Positions 25,810-35,031 are shown, counted from the stretch's first letter. The stretch is DNA of 61,634 nt from Clostridiaceae bacterium (GCA_012520525.1 JAAYOA010000103.1:1-61634), one strand, 5' to 3'. The notes: generated by a model from the letters alone, not told the origin. Made by a program: numbers and translations.

Positions 25810-27372
25810 CTAGTCTATATATTTTATCGGATCAACAGTCTCACCGTAAATCGCATATTCAAAGTGCAGATGGGCTCCTGTCGAAGCACCAGTACTGCCG
25901 ACCTGACCGATGTACTGACCTACATCCACATACTGACCTTTGGAGACATCAACATATTTAAGATGGGCATAAGTAGTTGACGTTCCATCACCGTGATCAA
26001 TGGTGATGTAGTTGCCGTAACCACTCTTGTGAGAGGTGTAATTTTGTCCCTGATACGGCGCATTTGCAATTATAACTGTACCGCTCTTGGCAGCCCGAAC
26101 CGGTGTACCAAAGGCAGCTGAAAAATCGACTCCCCAATGAAAACCGTTGGGATCACCTGTAATGGGATGAACACGAGGACCATAAGGGGACGAAATATAC
26201 TGATAACTAGCCAAAGGATTTAACAATCCACCGCGACTAGGCGTCGGTGCCTCGGTAGGCGGTGCTTCGGTAGTAATAGTTTCTTCCGTCTCTGGAAGAG
26301 CCGTCGTAGTTTCGGTGACCTCTTTTTCTTTTTCTTCAGCTATGCTGCTGGCGATCGATGCTTCTTCACTGATCGATACCTTGATACTTTCTTCTTCCTC
26401 AGCTCTGGACTCCTCTGCTAGTTTGCTTAATTCAATAGCTCTGGAGGCAGCTTCCGCAGCTTCCCTTGACCTGCGCTCTTGTTCCTCCTGCTGAGACTTA
26501 GAAGCAGCAATAATCGAAGCATTGCGGGATTGGATGGATTCTGCTTCAGAAGCTTTGCGAGACGCTTCGGCAGATTCTTCTAAGAACTTGCTGCGGGACG
26601 CCCGCTGAGACGCTTCTGCCTCTTCTTTAAGGCGTCGCTGTTCGGCATAGAAGGCAGCCAGTTGCTCATCGACCTCAAGAATGCGAATTTCCAGATCTTC
26701 CGCCACTTCGGAGCCAACGACCAGCTCTTGTTCGTTGATTTCAATATCTTGCTCCACTAGAGAAATGCCATCTTCCAGCTTGTTGATCTGGTCTTGCTTG
26801 TTGTCCATAAAGACCGTGTACTCTTCGACCCGGCGTTCGGCTTCCGCTTGTTTCTCAACTGCATCTTCCTGTGCAGTCATGAGATTTTCCAACAGTTGGT
26901 TATCTGCTTCTGCCACATACTCCATCAGGCGCATATTGGTATAAAACCCCTCGATGCTGTCGGACTCCAACAACACCTCAAGGACAGATTTATTGCGGTA
27001 TTGAAATAAATTGACAATGCGATCTTCGTAAGCCGCCTGCTGAGCAGCTACATTGTCCACAGCTGCTTGGGATGCGGCGATGGCCTCTTCCATATATTCG
27101 GTGGCTCGATTCATCTGATCGGTCAACTCGTCATATTCTTCTTGCATGGCTTTGCCTTCACTCTGCAAGTCGCTCAACTGGGATTGAAGTGAACTATTCC
27201 TCTCTTCTAAGGCCGCGACTTCTTCCCTCACAGCCTGTAGTTCGTTTTCTAATTGGGTCTTACCCGCCTTTAATTCTTCCTCTTGAGAGGTTGCCTGAAC
27301 TGTACCTTGGGCGACAAGGGGCGCACCAATTAAACAAACTGCTAATATTAAAGAAATAATCTTTTTGTACAT
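25810..27372 (-). CDS. Secreted coiled-coil M23 peptidoglycan hydrolase (EnvC/PcsB-like organization)
   Basis: 520 residues. Signal peptide (MYKKIISLILAVCLIGAPLVA), then coiled coils over about residues 30-330 rich in Glu, Gln, Ala and Lys, including SKFLEESAEASRKASEAE. A Thr/Glu/Pro linker precedes the M23 (LytM) domain: GFHWGVDFSAAFGTPVRA (zinc H and D, about 412), TTYAHLKYV and HLHFEYAIYG (about 500). All zinc ligands are present, so it should be an active endopeptidase. The layout is that of FtsEX-controlled hydrolases, and the FtsE/FtsX genes lie just upstream on the same strand. Confidence 0.93.
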   Translation of the reverse strand: MYKKIISLILAVCLIGAPLVAQGTVQATSQEEELKAGKTQLENELQAVREEVAALEERNSSLQSQLSDLQSEGKAMQEEYDELTDQMNRATEYMEEAIAASQAAVDNVAAQQAAYEDRIVNLFQYRNKSVLEVLLESDSIEGFYTNMRLMEYVAEADNQLLENLMTAQEDAVEKQAEAERRVEEYTVFMDNKQDQINKLEDGISLVEQDIEINEQELVVGSEVAEDLEIRILEVDEQLAAFYAEQRRLKEEAEASQRASRSKFLEESAEASRKASEAESIQSRNASIIAASKSQQEEQERRSREAAEAASRAIELSKLAEESRAEEEESIKVSISEEASIASSIAEEKEKEVTETTTALPETEETITTEAPPTEAPTPSRGGLLNPLASYQYISSPYGPRVHPITGDPNGFHWGVDFSAAFGTPVRAAKSGTVIIANAPYQGQNYTSHKSGYGNYITIDHGDGTSTTYAHLKYVDVSKGQYVDVGQYIGQVGSTGASTGAHLHFEYAIYGETVDPIKYID

Positions 27373-27782
27373 TGCTTTGTCTCCTACAGAATATTTACCG
27401 ACTCTGTTGATGTGACCAAAACACCTTCAAAGCACTACGTAATTTTCTGTTTTAGCAAATATGGGTGTGACCTGACATTCTACAGAGAAGTTGATTATAC
27501 TGCTACGTCACACCTGCTCCGAAGCTGGTCGATGCCTGATAAACTCTATATCCACCAACTTGCAAAGCTCTATTCGCCTCAGCCGACATAATTGCTTCTA
27601 TAACAATTGTTGTACGGCGCCTTCATGCAATAGCGTCACGTTTCTACAGATTCAAATCACGTCGGTTAGTTAGCCTCAGCCAACCATTTGTAGTCTATAT
27701 TTATGTATACTGCCACAGCTTAGAAAAAAATGCTATGACCTGCGTCAATCTTGTAAATCTGCACGAAAAAATCGTTGTTTTT
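27373..27782. other. Intergenic region between ftsX and the M23 hydrolase gene
   Basis: No gene seen. An inverted repeat GGTGTGAC (27464-27471) / GTCACACC (27507-27514) flanks 35 bases that contain TATAAT read on the minus strand (27492-27499 region). This could be a regulated promoter for the M23 gene. The remainder shows no recognised element. Confidence 0.45.
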
Positions 27783-28679
27783 TTAAACTTTGATATATCT
27801 TCGTACCGATGTAAAGCTGCCCACCGCACCGATGAAAACGCCGAGGACAAGATTGACAATCGCCGCTGGATAGATGATTTTTTCCACCGGCATCAGGGCA
27901 TAAAAGCTATTCGCACTTGTATTAACCATGATATGACCATAGATTGCTTCATAAGCAAAGTAAACCACGACAATGGCGATTGTGGCGCCGATCAATCCGA
28001 CAATTGCTCCTTCCAGAATATATGGCATACGGATATATGAATTAGTCGCACCTACATACTTCATGATAGAAATTTCTTCGCCCCGGGCTAGGATGGATAC
28101 CCGCACCATATTAGCAATAATAAATAGAGATATGACACAAAGTACGGCAAATGCAATCAAAGTGGCTAGATTTACCCAACGGATCAAACGAGACAAGGCG
28201 CTCATGACATTAGCACTATAGTCCACCCGACTGACACCAGGAAAAGCTAGCATACGGTTGGCAAATTCTTCTGATTTCTCAGGATTCAACAGCCGTACTT
28301 GAAAAAGATGGGGCAATAAGTTATCGCCGTCAAAATTTTCCAAAGCCGAGGCATTCTCGCCCATTTCTTCCTTTAGTTGGGCAAAGTTTTCTTCAGGGGT
28401 AACACTTACATATTCGATGACTTCGACGTCATTTGCTAATGACTGATCGATCGCCGCGATATCGGCATCTTCAGCATCCAACCTGACCCAAATTTCAATT
28501 GGCGGTTTGGTACCTACCGCTTCGGCAATATGAGTGGCATTGAGGGAAATCCCGACAAAGGATCCCATCAGAATTAACATTAAAGCAATGGTAGTCACCG
28601 AGGCAAGGGCCACAAGTGGGTGACGTCCAATATTTTTAAAACTTTCTTTAATCGAATTTAATATGGTTCTAATACGCAT
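27783..28679 (-). CDS. ftsX: FtsX, membrane subunit of the FtsEX cell-division complex
   Basis: 298 residues with the FtsX plan: one N-terminal helix (LVALASVTTIALMLILMGSFVGI, about 22-44), a large outer loop of about 125 residues including FQVRLLNPEKSEEFANRMLAF, and three C-terminal helices (about 172-290). The FtsX C-terminal region is present (SIMKYVGATNSYIRMPYILEGA). FtsX transmits ATP hydrolysis by FtsE to a peptidoglycan hydrolase outside, here plausibly the M23 protein encoded next. It lies 15 bases behind ftsE and is clearly in the same operon. Confidence 0.96.
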   Translation of the reverse strand: MRIRTILNSIKESFKNIGRHPLVALASVTTIALMLILMGSFVGISLNATHIAEAVGTKPPIEIWVRLDAEDADIAAIDQSLANDVEVIEYVSVTPEENFAQLKEEMGENASALENFDGDNLLPHLFQVRLLNPEKSEEFANRMLAFPGVSRVDYSANVMSALSRLIRWVNLATLIAFAVLCVISLFIIANMVRVSILARGEEISIMKYVGATNSYIRMPYILEGAIVGLIGATIAIVVVYFAYEAIYGHIMVNTSANSFYALMPVEKIIYPAAIVNLVLGVFIGAVGSFTSVRRYIKV

Positions 28680-28694
28680 TTAGGCACAACCTCG

Positions 28695-29678
28695 TTAATT
28701 AATAGTATCAGTGGCAGAGTGCTCGTCTCTGTCCGTCTCTTGTTTATACTGTTCAGAGGCATCTGTCATCTCCTCCGATGAAACAAGATTTGAATCGGGT
28801 TTTGCCTGTAAATTATATTCTTCGGAAAACCGCAGTTGAAATTGATCGACAGATTCGCTGGCTGTCTCTTCAGTCTGCTGAGAAGCTTCTACTACAGCCT
28901 CTTCCAAGGCATCCACACCCACCGTCGCAGTGGCAATATTGACACTGGCTTCGTGCATATGCCGAGCAGCATTGGTAGCCATACGAGTCGTTACATCATC
29001 ACTGTAGACACTCTCCTTGGCATCGCGTATGAGATAGCCTTCGTCGATCTCAATGATCCGCTTCTTCATGCGGTTGACAAGTTCTCGGTCATGGGTACAT
29101 ACCACCACTGTTGTACCCGAACGATTGATTTCCTCCAACAGAGCCATAATAGTCTCGCTGTTGACTGGATCCAGGTTACCTGTGGGTTCGTCAGCCAAAA
29201 GAATAGCCGGGTTATTGACCATAGCTCGAGCAATCGCCACGCGCTGTTGCTCACCTCCCGAAAGCTCATTTGGGAAAGCTTTTTCTCGGTGACGTAATCC
29301 CACCGTACTTAACACCATCGAAACTTGGCGATCAATCGCCTTGCGCGAAAACCCCTGGATCTCCAGAGGAAAAGCCACATTTTCAAATATTGTTTTTGTA
29401 GAAATCAATCGAAAATCCTGGAAGACCATGCCAATGTTGCGGCGCAAATATGGTACCCAACGCCTTTTTAGCGTATTCAGGCAATATTCATCTACGGCAA
29501 CTGTGCCACTAAGGGGGCGCTCTTCACAGGTCAATAATTTGACGATCGTTGATTTGCCCGAGCCACTGTGCCCGATAATAAAGACAAATTCACCGTCATC
29601 TATTGTAAAGCTGACATCACGGAGTGCCAATGGCGCTCCTTTTTGATAGGTCATGCTGACATTATCAAATTCAATCAA
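28695..29678 (-). CDS. ftsE: FtsE, ATPase of the FtsEX complex, with extended C-terminus
   Basis: 327 residues against about 228 usual. Full ATPase: Walker A GHSGSGKST (about 36), Q-loop GMVFQDFRL, signature LSGGEQQRVA (about 138), Walker B ILLADEPTGNLD and H-loop THDREL. The first 228 residues match FtsE well. The added 95-100 residues are acidic and Ser/Thr/Glu-rich (for example EAVVEASQQTEETASES) without a known fold. It energizes FtsX on the cytoplasmic side during division. A PucR-type regulator gene precedes it by 33 bases on the same strand. Confidence 0.95.
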   Translation of the reverse strand: MIEFDNVSMTYQKGAPLALRDVSFTIDDGEFVFIIGHSGSGKSTIVKLLTCEERPLSGTVAVDEYCLNTLKRRWVPYLRRNIGMVFQDFRLISTKTIFENVAFPLEIQGFSRKAIDRQVSMVLSTVGLRHREKAFPNELSGGEQQRVAIARAMVNNPAILLADEPTGNLDPVNSETIMALLEEINRSGTTVVVCTHDRELVNRMKKRIIEIDEGYLIRDAKESVYSDDVTTRMATNAARHMHEASVNIATATVGVDALEEAVVEASQQTEETASESVDQFQLRFSEEYNLQAKPDSNLVSSEEMTDASEQYKQETDRDEHSATDTIN

Positions 29679-29711
29679 ACTGATTGTCCCCTTTCTTGCG
29701 GGAGAACAAGC

Positions 29712-30818
29712 CTAATTTTTTTGCCACCGGCTGCCGCCGATCAAAATACTGGGAGCTTGTTTCTCCAAATACTTGCGTACCATTGATGCAAGCTTAAATA
29801 ATACAGCATCATCAAATTTACGCAAGTCTAAGTCGGTAATTTTTTGAACCTTGTCCAAACGGTACACCAATGTATTTCGGTGTACAAATAATTGACGAGA
29901 GGTCTCACTGCCATTCAAATTGTTATCGAAAAATTTGTCAATAGTTAGCAGTGTCTCTTCATCTAATTCGTCGTAGGAAGCATTGGGAAATACTTCATCC
30001 AAAAACATCCGACATAGGGTTGGGGGCAATTGATAAATTAGACGACCCAAGCCGAGCTGATTGTAAAACATCAGTTGCTGATCCGGTTCAAAAATATCAC
30101 CAATGGTCAGTGCCAATGACGCCTCACGATAAGAACGGGCACAATCTTTTAATGTGTCCACCGTCATGCCGATACCTATGTTAACTGGCTCAATGCCTTC
30201 TTGTGTAAGGTGTTTGACAATGTTCTTGGCAATATCACTGACAGCACTCTTGGACAGCTCCGAGAGTTCTTTCAATAGAACAATACTGTCTTCATCCATG
30301 GTCAACATGAGGTCCATCTTGCGAAAGGAAAATAGATCTTCGAGGATATTCTGAGCACTAATACTATACTGGGGAGGTACGCGAATGATGTAGACCACTC
30401 GAGTTACAGCATAAGGGATATTGTGTTCTCTAGCCTTAAGAGGAATGTCCCCTGGCAATTCATTTTCCAACAGAACATTCTTGACAAAATACTTCTTATC
30501 TTCTTCGGTAGTTCCGTCACGCATTTCGGACATGAGCCAGCGACTCATCAACTCGAGATAAGTCTGAGCAACATGGTCTGTTCCTTCTACAAAACAGACA
30601 AAATCCAAATGACTTGGATCAATGAGTCTACGATAAACTTTGCTGCTTGAAACGAGTACGCCATCACCCGTTTCAATTAAAGAAACGACGTCATCCATGA
30701 TTGTACCTACAAGGGACTCATCTGTCGCATATAGAACAACACCTGTACTATCAGCAACGCCGGTTACACGATCCATGAATTCTGAGGCTTTTTCGATACT
30801 TTGTTTTAATTCTTCCAT
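29712..30818 (-). CDS. PucR/CdaR-type helix-turn-helix regulator
   Basis: 368 residues from the ATG at 30818 (MEELKQ); GGAAAGG lies 8 bases before it, while the longer GTG-started frame has no ribosome-binding site. The N-terminal 120 residues look like a sugar-diacid-recognition-type sensor (DRVTGVADSTGVVLYATDES), then a GGDEF-like middle (INIGIGMTVDTLKDCARSYREAS). The C-terminal PucR helix-turn-helix is NNLNGSETSRQLFVHRNTLVYRLDKVQKITDLDL. Unusually it is placed 33 bases before ftsE, suggesting a shared transcript. It may also act on the divergent arg operon, but this is only positional. Confidence 0.88.
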   Translation of the reverse strand: MEELKQSIEKASEFMDRVTGVADSTGVVLYATDESLVGTIMDDVVSLIETGDGVLVSSSKVYRRLIDPSHLDFVCFVEGTDHVAQTYLELMSRWLMSEMRDGTTEEDKKYFVKNVLLENELPGDIPLKAREHNIPYAVTRVVYIIRVPPQYSISAQNILEDLFSFRKMDLMLTMDEDSIVLLKELSELSKSAVSDIAKNIVKHLTQEGIEPVNIGIGMTVDTLKDCARSYREASLALTIGDIFEPDQQLMFYNQLGLGRLIYQLPPTLCRMFLDEVFPNASYDELDEETLLTIDKFFDNNLNGSETSRQLFVHRNTLVYRLDKVQKITDLDLRKFDDAVLFKLASMVRKYLEKQAPSILIGGSRWQKN

Positions 30819-30934
30819 TTCAACAGCCTTTCCATCGATCGTTGCCACGGATTGGCAACTGAAAATAATAAAATTCGCGCAGAAGCTATTGGTAAATTAT
30901 AACATTTTACCCAATTAATTTGTGCAAACTCACA

Positions 30935-30965
30935 AATAATATTGTTAGATATCAACAATATTATT
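30935..30965. promoter_or_regulatory. 12-bp inverted repeat in the regulator-argC divergent region
   Basis: AATAATATTGTT (30935-30946) and its exact complement AACAATATTATT (30954-30965), 7 bases apart, lie 117 bases before the PucR-type start. The site is a candidate operator for that regulator. Its low GC content weakens the case. Confidence 0.4.
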
Positions 30966-31112
30966 GTACGACACCATTAGTTAATAGCGATGTAAATATT
31001 GTTAAATCTATTATTTGTATTTTATATAACATTAAGTGGGCGACACAATAGTCTATAATCGTGCTTATTCTCTATAACCGATATGTATAAATAGTCACTT
31101 ATTTTACTACTT

Positions 31113-31130
31113 TATGTATATTTAATCATA
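31113..31130 (+). promoter_or_regulatory. ARG-box-like ArgR/AhrC site upstream of argC
   Basis: TATGTATATTTAATCATA matches the ARG-box pattern TNTGNATWWWWATNCANA at all but one position. It lies 235 bases before argC in a long leader. Arginine-dependent repression is the expected role. TATAAT boxes occur at 31054-31059 and 31186-31191 without a good -35. The rest of 30819-31365 is AT-rich with no gene. Confidence 0.55.
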
Positions 31131-31365
31131 AAACTTGCAATAAATTAATAGTGTGCGTACAATAGAAATTCATTTGTAGAATTAATATAATCGCAATGAC
31201 AACTAATTGTCACAGCGAAAATATAATTAACTAATGATTTATTATAAACAGTAACTTATTTTATATAATTAAATATTTATAATGTAGTACTGTTATATTA
31301 ATTTTTAAATCGAAATTATATATGAATGGATCGCCCTAGGATGGCGAACGGACGAGGAGGAATGT

Positions 31366-32433
31366 ATGCAAAACAGAAAAATACGTCTAGGCATTGTCGG
31401 AGCTACAGGATACGTAGGCATGGAATTATGTCGCCTAGCTTTGGGACATCCTAACTTTGAACTGACGGCTCTCTGTAGCCGCAGTTATGCGGGACAGACA
31501 TTCTCGTCTATTTATCCAGCTTTTAGAGGCATTCTGGACCTCACTTTGACCGAAGCGACACCCGATGATCTGGCCGAAAAATGTGATGTCGTCATTACAG
31601 CTTTGCCCCATGGCGTGTCTGCCAAAATTGTACCTCAACTATTGGAAACAGGATTAATGGTGCTGGACCACAGCGGCGACTTCCGCTTTCATAATGTAGA
31701 TATTTATGAAAAAACATATAAATTGACACATCCCCATCCAGAATTATTGAAACAGGCTGTTTACGGACTGCCCGAGTGGCATAGAGAGGCCCTCAAAGAC
31801 GCTCCTCTGATTGCCAATCCGGGATGTTATCCTACCTGTACGGTCATGGCTCTAGCCCCTCTGGCAGCAGCTGACTTGATCGACACAAGCGTTCCCTGCA
31901 TAGTCAATGCCGTCTCCGGAACCAGCGGTGCCGGACGAAAGAGCGACCCCACTTACAATCTTGCTGAAATGGGTGGCAATTTTAAACCGTACGGTGTCGT
32001 AGGTCACAGACATACTCCAGAAATGACTGAACAATTGCGCGAGTTGACGGACCAAAGGATTCCTTTGACCTTTACTCCCCACTTGCTGCCTATAGGACGA
32101 GGTATGTTGGCCACCATCTATGTCAAACCCAATGACGCTGGTCGACAACGCTGTGCCGACGGTTCCCTGCCGGCTTTGTTTAAGGAAACCTATGAAACAG
32201 AGCCATTTGTGCGAGTTTTAAACGAAGGCGATGTCCCTTCAATTGCCGCTGTTGCCGGCACCAATTTCTGTGACCTCGCCGTCACTTATGATCCGTCGGT
32301 AGACTTGATCAAACTCTTCTCCGCTATCGACAACTTAGGCAAAGGTGCCTGCGCTCAGGCTATTCAGGCTCTGAATGTGCGTTTGGGACTACCCGAAACA
32401 GCTGGACTTGAACACATTGCTCTCGGACTCTAG
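31366..32433 (+). CDS. argC: N-acetyl-gamma-glutamyl-phosphate reductase
   Basis: 355 residues. The N-terminal NADP loop GIVGATGYVGMELCRL, the catalytic cysteine motif ANPGCYPT (Cys about 153), and GVVGHRHTPEM with the active-site His are present. It reduces N-acetylglutamyl phosphate to the semialdehyde, third step of arginine synthesis. GAGGAGG lies 5 bases before the ATG, and a small hairpin TCGCC / GGCGA (about 31330-31346) lies just before that. First gene of the argC-argB-argD-argF operon. Confidence 0.96.
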   Translation: MQNRKIRLGIVGATGYVGMELCRLALGHPNFELTALCSRSYAGQTFSSIYPAFRGILDLTLTEATPDDLAEKCDVVITALPHGVSAKIVPQLLETGLMVLDHSGDFRFHNVDIYEKTYKLTHPHPELLKQAVYGLPEWHREALKDAPLIANPGCYPTCTVMALAPLAAADLIDTSVPCIVNAVSGTSGAGRKSDPTYNLAEMGGNFKPYGVVGHRHTPEMTEQLRELTDQRIPLTFTPHLLPIGRGMLATIYVKPNDAGRQRCADGSLPALFKETYETEPFVRVLNEGDVPSIAAVAGTNFCDLAVTYDPSVDLIKLFSAIDNLGKGACAQAIQALNVRLGLPETAGLEHIALGL

Positions 32434-32556
32434 AAACTATTTATAAGTTTTGCTTCGTCAGCATATCACCCCAAGATGCAGAGATTGGACCGAACTCGTC
32501 CGTACTTGAAGAAATAAATAAATTTTAAATCACTTACTAAACAGCGATGCCATGAC

Positions 32557-32589
32557 AGGAGGCGCGTCCGCAACAGACGCGGGAATAAT
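32557..32589 (+). promoter_or_regulatory. argB translation start region with hairpin between SD and ATG
   Basis: AGGAGG (32557-32562) is followed directly by a hairpin CGCGTC-N7-GACGCG (32563-32581), then 8 bases and the ATG at 32590. The linear distance of 27 bases is too long for the ribosome-binding site; with the hairpin folded the effective gap is 8. No comparable site lies nearer, only a weak GGGA. Confidence 0.6.
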
Positions 32590-33567
32590 ATGGATAAAAA
32601 AGATTTTACAGAAGCAATCCCCGTTGCCGATTACGTTGGATCAGCCAAGGATGTGGCTACCCCGATCAAAGCCGAAATTCTGATTGAGGCCCTGCCCTAT
32701 ATCCAAAGTTTGGCAGGCAAAACCATCGTCATTAAGTACGGCGGCAACGCCATGATCAACGAAACCCTGCGCAACAACGTGATGCAAGATATTACCTTGC
32801 TGCGTTTCGTCGGTATGCGTCCCGTCGTCGTTCACGGCGGCGGACCGGATATTTCCAATATGCTCGATCAACTTGCCATACCCTCCCGCTTTGAAAACGG
32901 TTTGCGAGTCACCGATGCCCAGACCATCGGCGTCGCCCAGATGACTCTAGTGGGCAAGACCAACAAGAGCATCGTCGCTGGTCTGCAACGCAATGGTGCC
33001 GAAGCTATTGGGGTCAGCGGTATAGACGGCGGACTCATCCGTTGCCGACGCCTTAAAAGGGATGCCGACGGAAACCCGATCGATATCGGCTATGTTGGGG
33101 AAATTACCAGTATCAACACTGATCTGATCAATATGCTGAGCGAAAAATACATTCCTGTCATCGCTCCAATCGGCGTCGACCACGAAGAACAAAGCTACAA
33201 CATCAATGCTGACACTGTTGCCGCCGAAGTCGCCGCTGCCCTCAAAGCAGAAAAACTCATCATGTTAACCGATGTGCCCGGTGTCATAAAAAACCACCCA
33301 GATGGCAGCAGTGAAGTCCTCTACACCCTCGTGGAAAGCGAAGTCAAACAATTAATTGCCGAAGGCACTATTTCCGGCGGCATGATTCCTAAAGTGATGG
33401 GCTGCCTCGAGACTGTCAACGCCGGCGTCAATCGCGCCCACATCATCGATGGCAGAATTCCGCACAGTATTGTTTTAGAAATCTTCACAAACAGTGGTAT
33501 CGGCACTATGATTATGAAACATCGCCGACCTTATCACCCCGGTGAAATTCTGCATCAGATCCAATAA
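32590..33567 (+). CDS. argB: Acetylglutamate kinase
   Basis: 325 residues, with an N-terminal extension (about 35 residues before [12 protein letters not shown]) of the kind that forms the arginine-sensing helix in feedback-inhibited hexameric enzymes. KYGGNAM (about 50), VHGGGPDIS (about 81), [23 protein letters not shown] and GGMIPKV (about 263) correspond to nucleotide and substrate sites. It phosphorylates N-acetylglutamate, second step of the pathway. Ends 258 bases before argD. Inhibition by arginine is an inference from the extension. Confidence 0.95.
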   Translation: MDKKDFTEAIPVADYVGSAKDVATPIKAEILIEALPYIQSLAGKTIVIKYGGNAMINETLRNNVMQDITLLRFVGMRPVVVHGGGPDISNMLDQLAIPSRFENGLRVTDAQTIGVAQMTLVGKTNKSIVAGLQRNGAEAIGVSGIDGGLIRCRRLKRDADGNPIDIGYVGEITSINTDLINMLSEKYIPVIAPIGVDHEEQSYNINADTVAAEVAAALKAEKLIMLTDVPGVIKNHPDGSSEVLYTLVESEVKQLIAEGTISGGMIPKVMGCLETVNAGVNRAHIIDGRIPHSIVLEIFTNSGIGTMIMKHRRPYHPGEILHQIQ

Positions 33568-33667
33568 AAACTACTACTACGGATATGCAATAAAGATTTC
33601 ACCCTGACTGTGGAAGATGGATCCAACGGCAGACGCGTGATTTTTGCAACTGGCACGTAGATCCTGT

Positions 33668-33696
33668 TGCTACTGGAGGCGACGTCCCCAGTAGCA
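33668..33696 (+). promoter_or_regulatory. Hairpin in the argB-argD spacer
   Basis: A 9-bp perfect stem TGCTACTGG (33668-33676) / CCAGTAGCA (33688-33696). The loop contains AGGCGACGTCC, and GGAGG spans the stem-loop boundary. No T tract follows, so it is not an ordinary terminator. It may be an mRNA processing or stability element within the operon. Confidence 0.4.
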
Positions 33697-33825
33697 TATA
33701 TAAAAGCTATAATCAAAGATAAAGGCGTGCAACTTTAATCCCAGATCATTCCCCTCTTGCACATCCTCATATACAGTACAACCGATCGGTACACAGAGCC
33801 GACACTAACAATAGAAAGGTCCACC

Positions 33826-35031
33826 ATGAAAACTTCAGAGTCCACTGCAAACATTATCAGTCAGGATCAGATTTACTACCTCAACACATTCGGCGCCCGC
33901 ACCCCTGTGGTACTCACCAAGGGGAAAGGCTGTCAGGTTACCGATCTCGACGGCAAGACCTATCTCGATTTGGTCGCAGGCATAGCTGTCAATGTCTTAG
34001 GTCACGGCAACGATCACCTTGTGACAACGATCGCCAAACAAGCCGGTCAACTGATCCACTGTTCCAACCTTTACTACAATGTTCCCCAAACCGAATTGGC
34101 CAAACGCCTAACTCAGTGGGCAGATATGGAAAAGATTTTCTTTTGCAACAGTGGAGCCGAAGCCAACGAAGCAGCCATCAAACTCGTCCGCGGCTATTTC
34201 AATAGAAGCGGCAGCGAGCGCTACCGCTTCTATTCCGCTCTAAATAGCTTCCACGGTCGCACCTTGGCAACAATTACTGCCACTGGTCAGCCGAAGTATA
34301 ATAAGCCATTTGCTCCCTTGCCGGAGGGCTTTGACTACCTGCCATTTAATGATATCGAAGCCTTAAAAACCGTCGTTGAAAAATCCGACACGGCAGGTAT
34401 CATACTCGAACTTGTCCAGGGCGAAAGCGGCATTCATCCCGTTTCCCAAGCATACGCCACCCAGGCAGAAAAACTGTGCCGGGACAATGGTGTGATGCTC
34501 ATCGTAGACGAAATCCAGACCGGCATGGGACGTACCGGTTCCTTTACGGCTTGCCAGACCTACGGTATCCGCCCTGACATCATCACCATGGCCAAAGGCT
34601 TAGCGGGTGGTCTGCCAATCGGAGCAGTATTGGCTCAAGGTGATGTCACCACTGGCTTTACACCAGGCAGCCACGGCACTACATTTGGTGGCAACCCCTT
34701 AGCCTGTGCTGGCAGTATGGCTGTCCTCGACGAATTTGAACGCCTAGATCTGATCTCTGCCGTCCGTCAACAAGGCACTTATTTTCTGAACGTCCTGCAG
34801 GACGTTCAAGCAACCTTCTCCGACCGCATTGCTGACGTCAGAGGCAAAGGTCTTATGCTGGCAATTGATTTTTACAAAAATGAAGCCCCTGCCATGCGCG
34901 ACAACTTACTCGCAGCCGGCGTCTTGGTCAATGCGACCGGACCCAACACCTTGCGACTCCTGCCCCCACTGATCATTACAACTGCAGAAATAGATCAATT
35001 CCGCAACATCTTAACTGACGTTTTAGCATAA
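33826..35031 (+). CDS. argD: Acetylornithine aminotransferase
   Basis: 401 residues from the ATG at 33826 (MKTSES), which has AGAAAGG upstream; the frame is open for 23 codons before it. Class III PLP aminotransferase motifs: FCNSGAEANEAAIKLVR, the aromatic stacking FHGRTLATITATGQPKY, IVDEIQTGMGRTG and catalytic Lys in ITMAKGLAGGLPIG (about 250). It converts N-acetylglutamate semialdehyde to N-acetylornithine. It may also serve in lysine synthesis, as ArgD does elsewhere. argF follows 62 bases later. Confidence 0.96.
   Translation: MKTSESTANIISQDQIYYLNTFGARTPVVLTKGKGCQVTDLDGKTYLDLVAGIAVNVLGHGNDHLVTTIAKQAGQLIHCSNLYYNVPQTELAKRLTQWADMEKIFFCNSGAEANEAAIKLVRGYFNRSGSERYRFYSALNSFHGRTLATITATGQPKYNKPFAPLPEGFDYLPFNDIEALKTVVEKSDTAGIILELVQGESGIHPVSQAYATQAEKLCRDNGVMLIVDEIQTGMGRTGSFTACQTYGIRPDIITMAKGLAGGLPIGAVLAQGDVTTGFTPGSHGTTFGGNPLACAGSMAVLDEFERLDLISAVRQQGTYFLNVLQDVQATFSDRIADVRGKGLMLAIDFYKNEAPAMRDNLLAAGVLVNATGPNTLRLLPPLIITTAEIDQFRNILTDVLA

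Noticed and set aside
27664-27685. GGTTAG...CCAACC resembling the AraC/ABC palindrome
   Set aside because: Spacer is 10 rather than 6 bases and one half-site is altered; not at a recognizable promoter.
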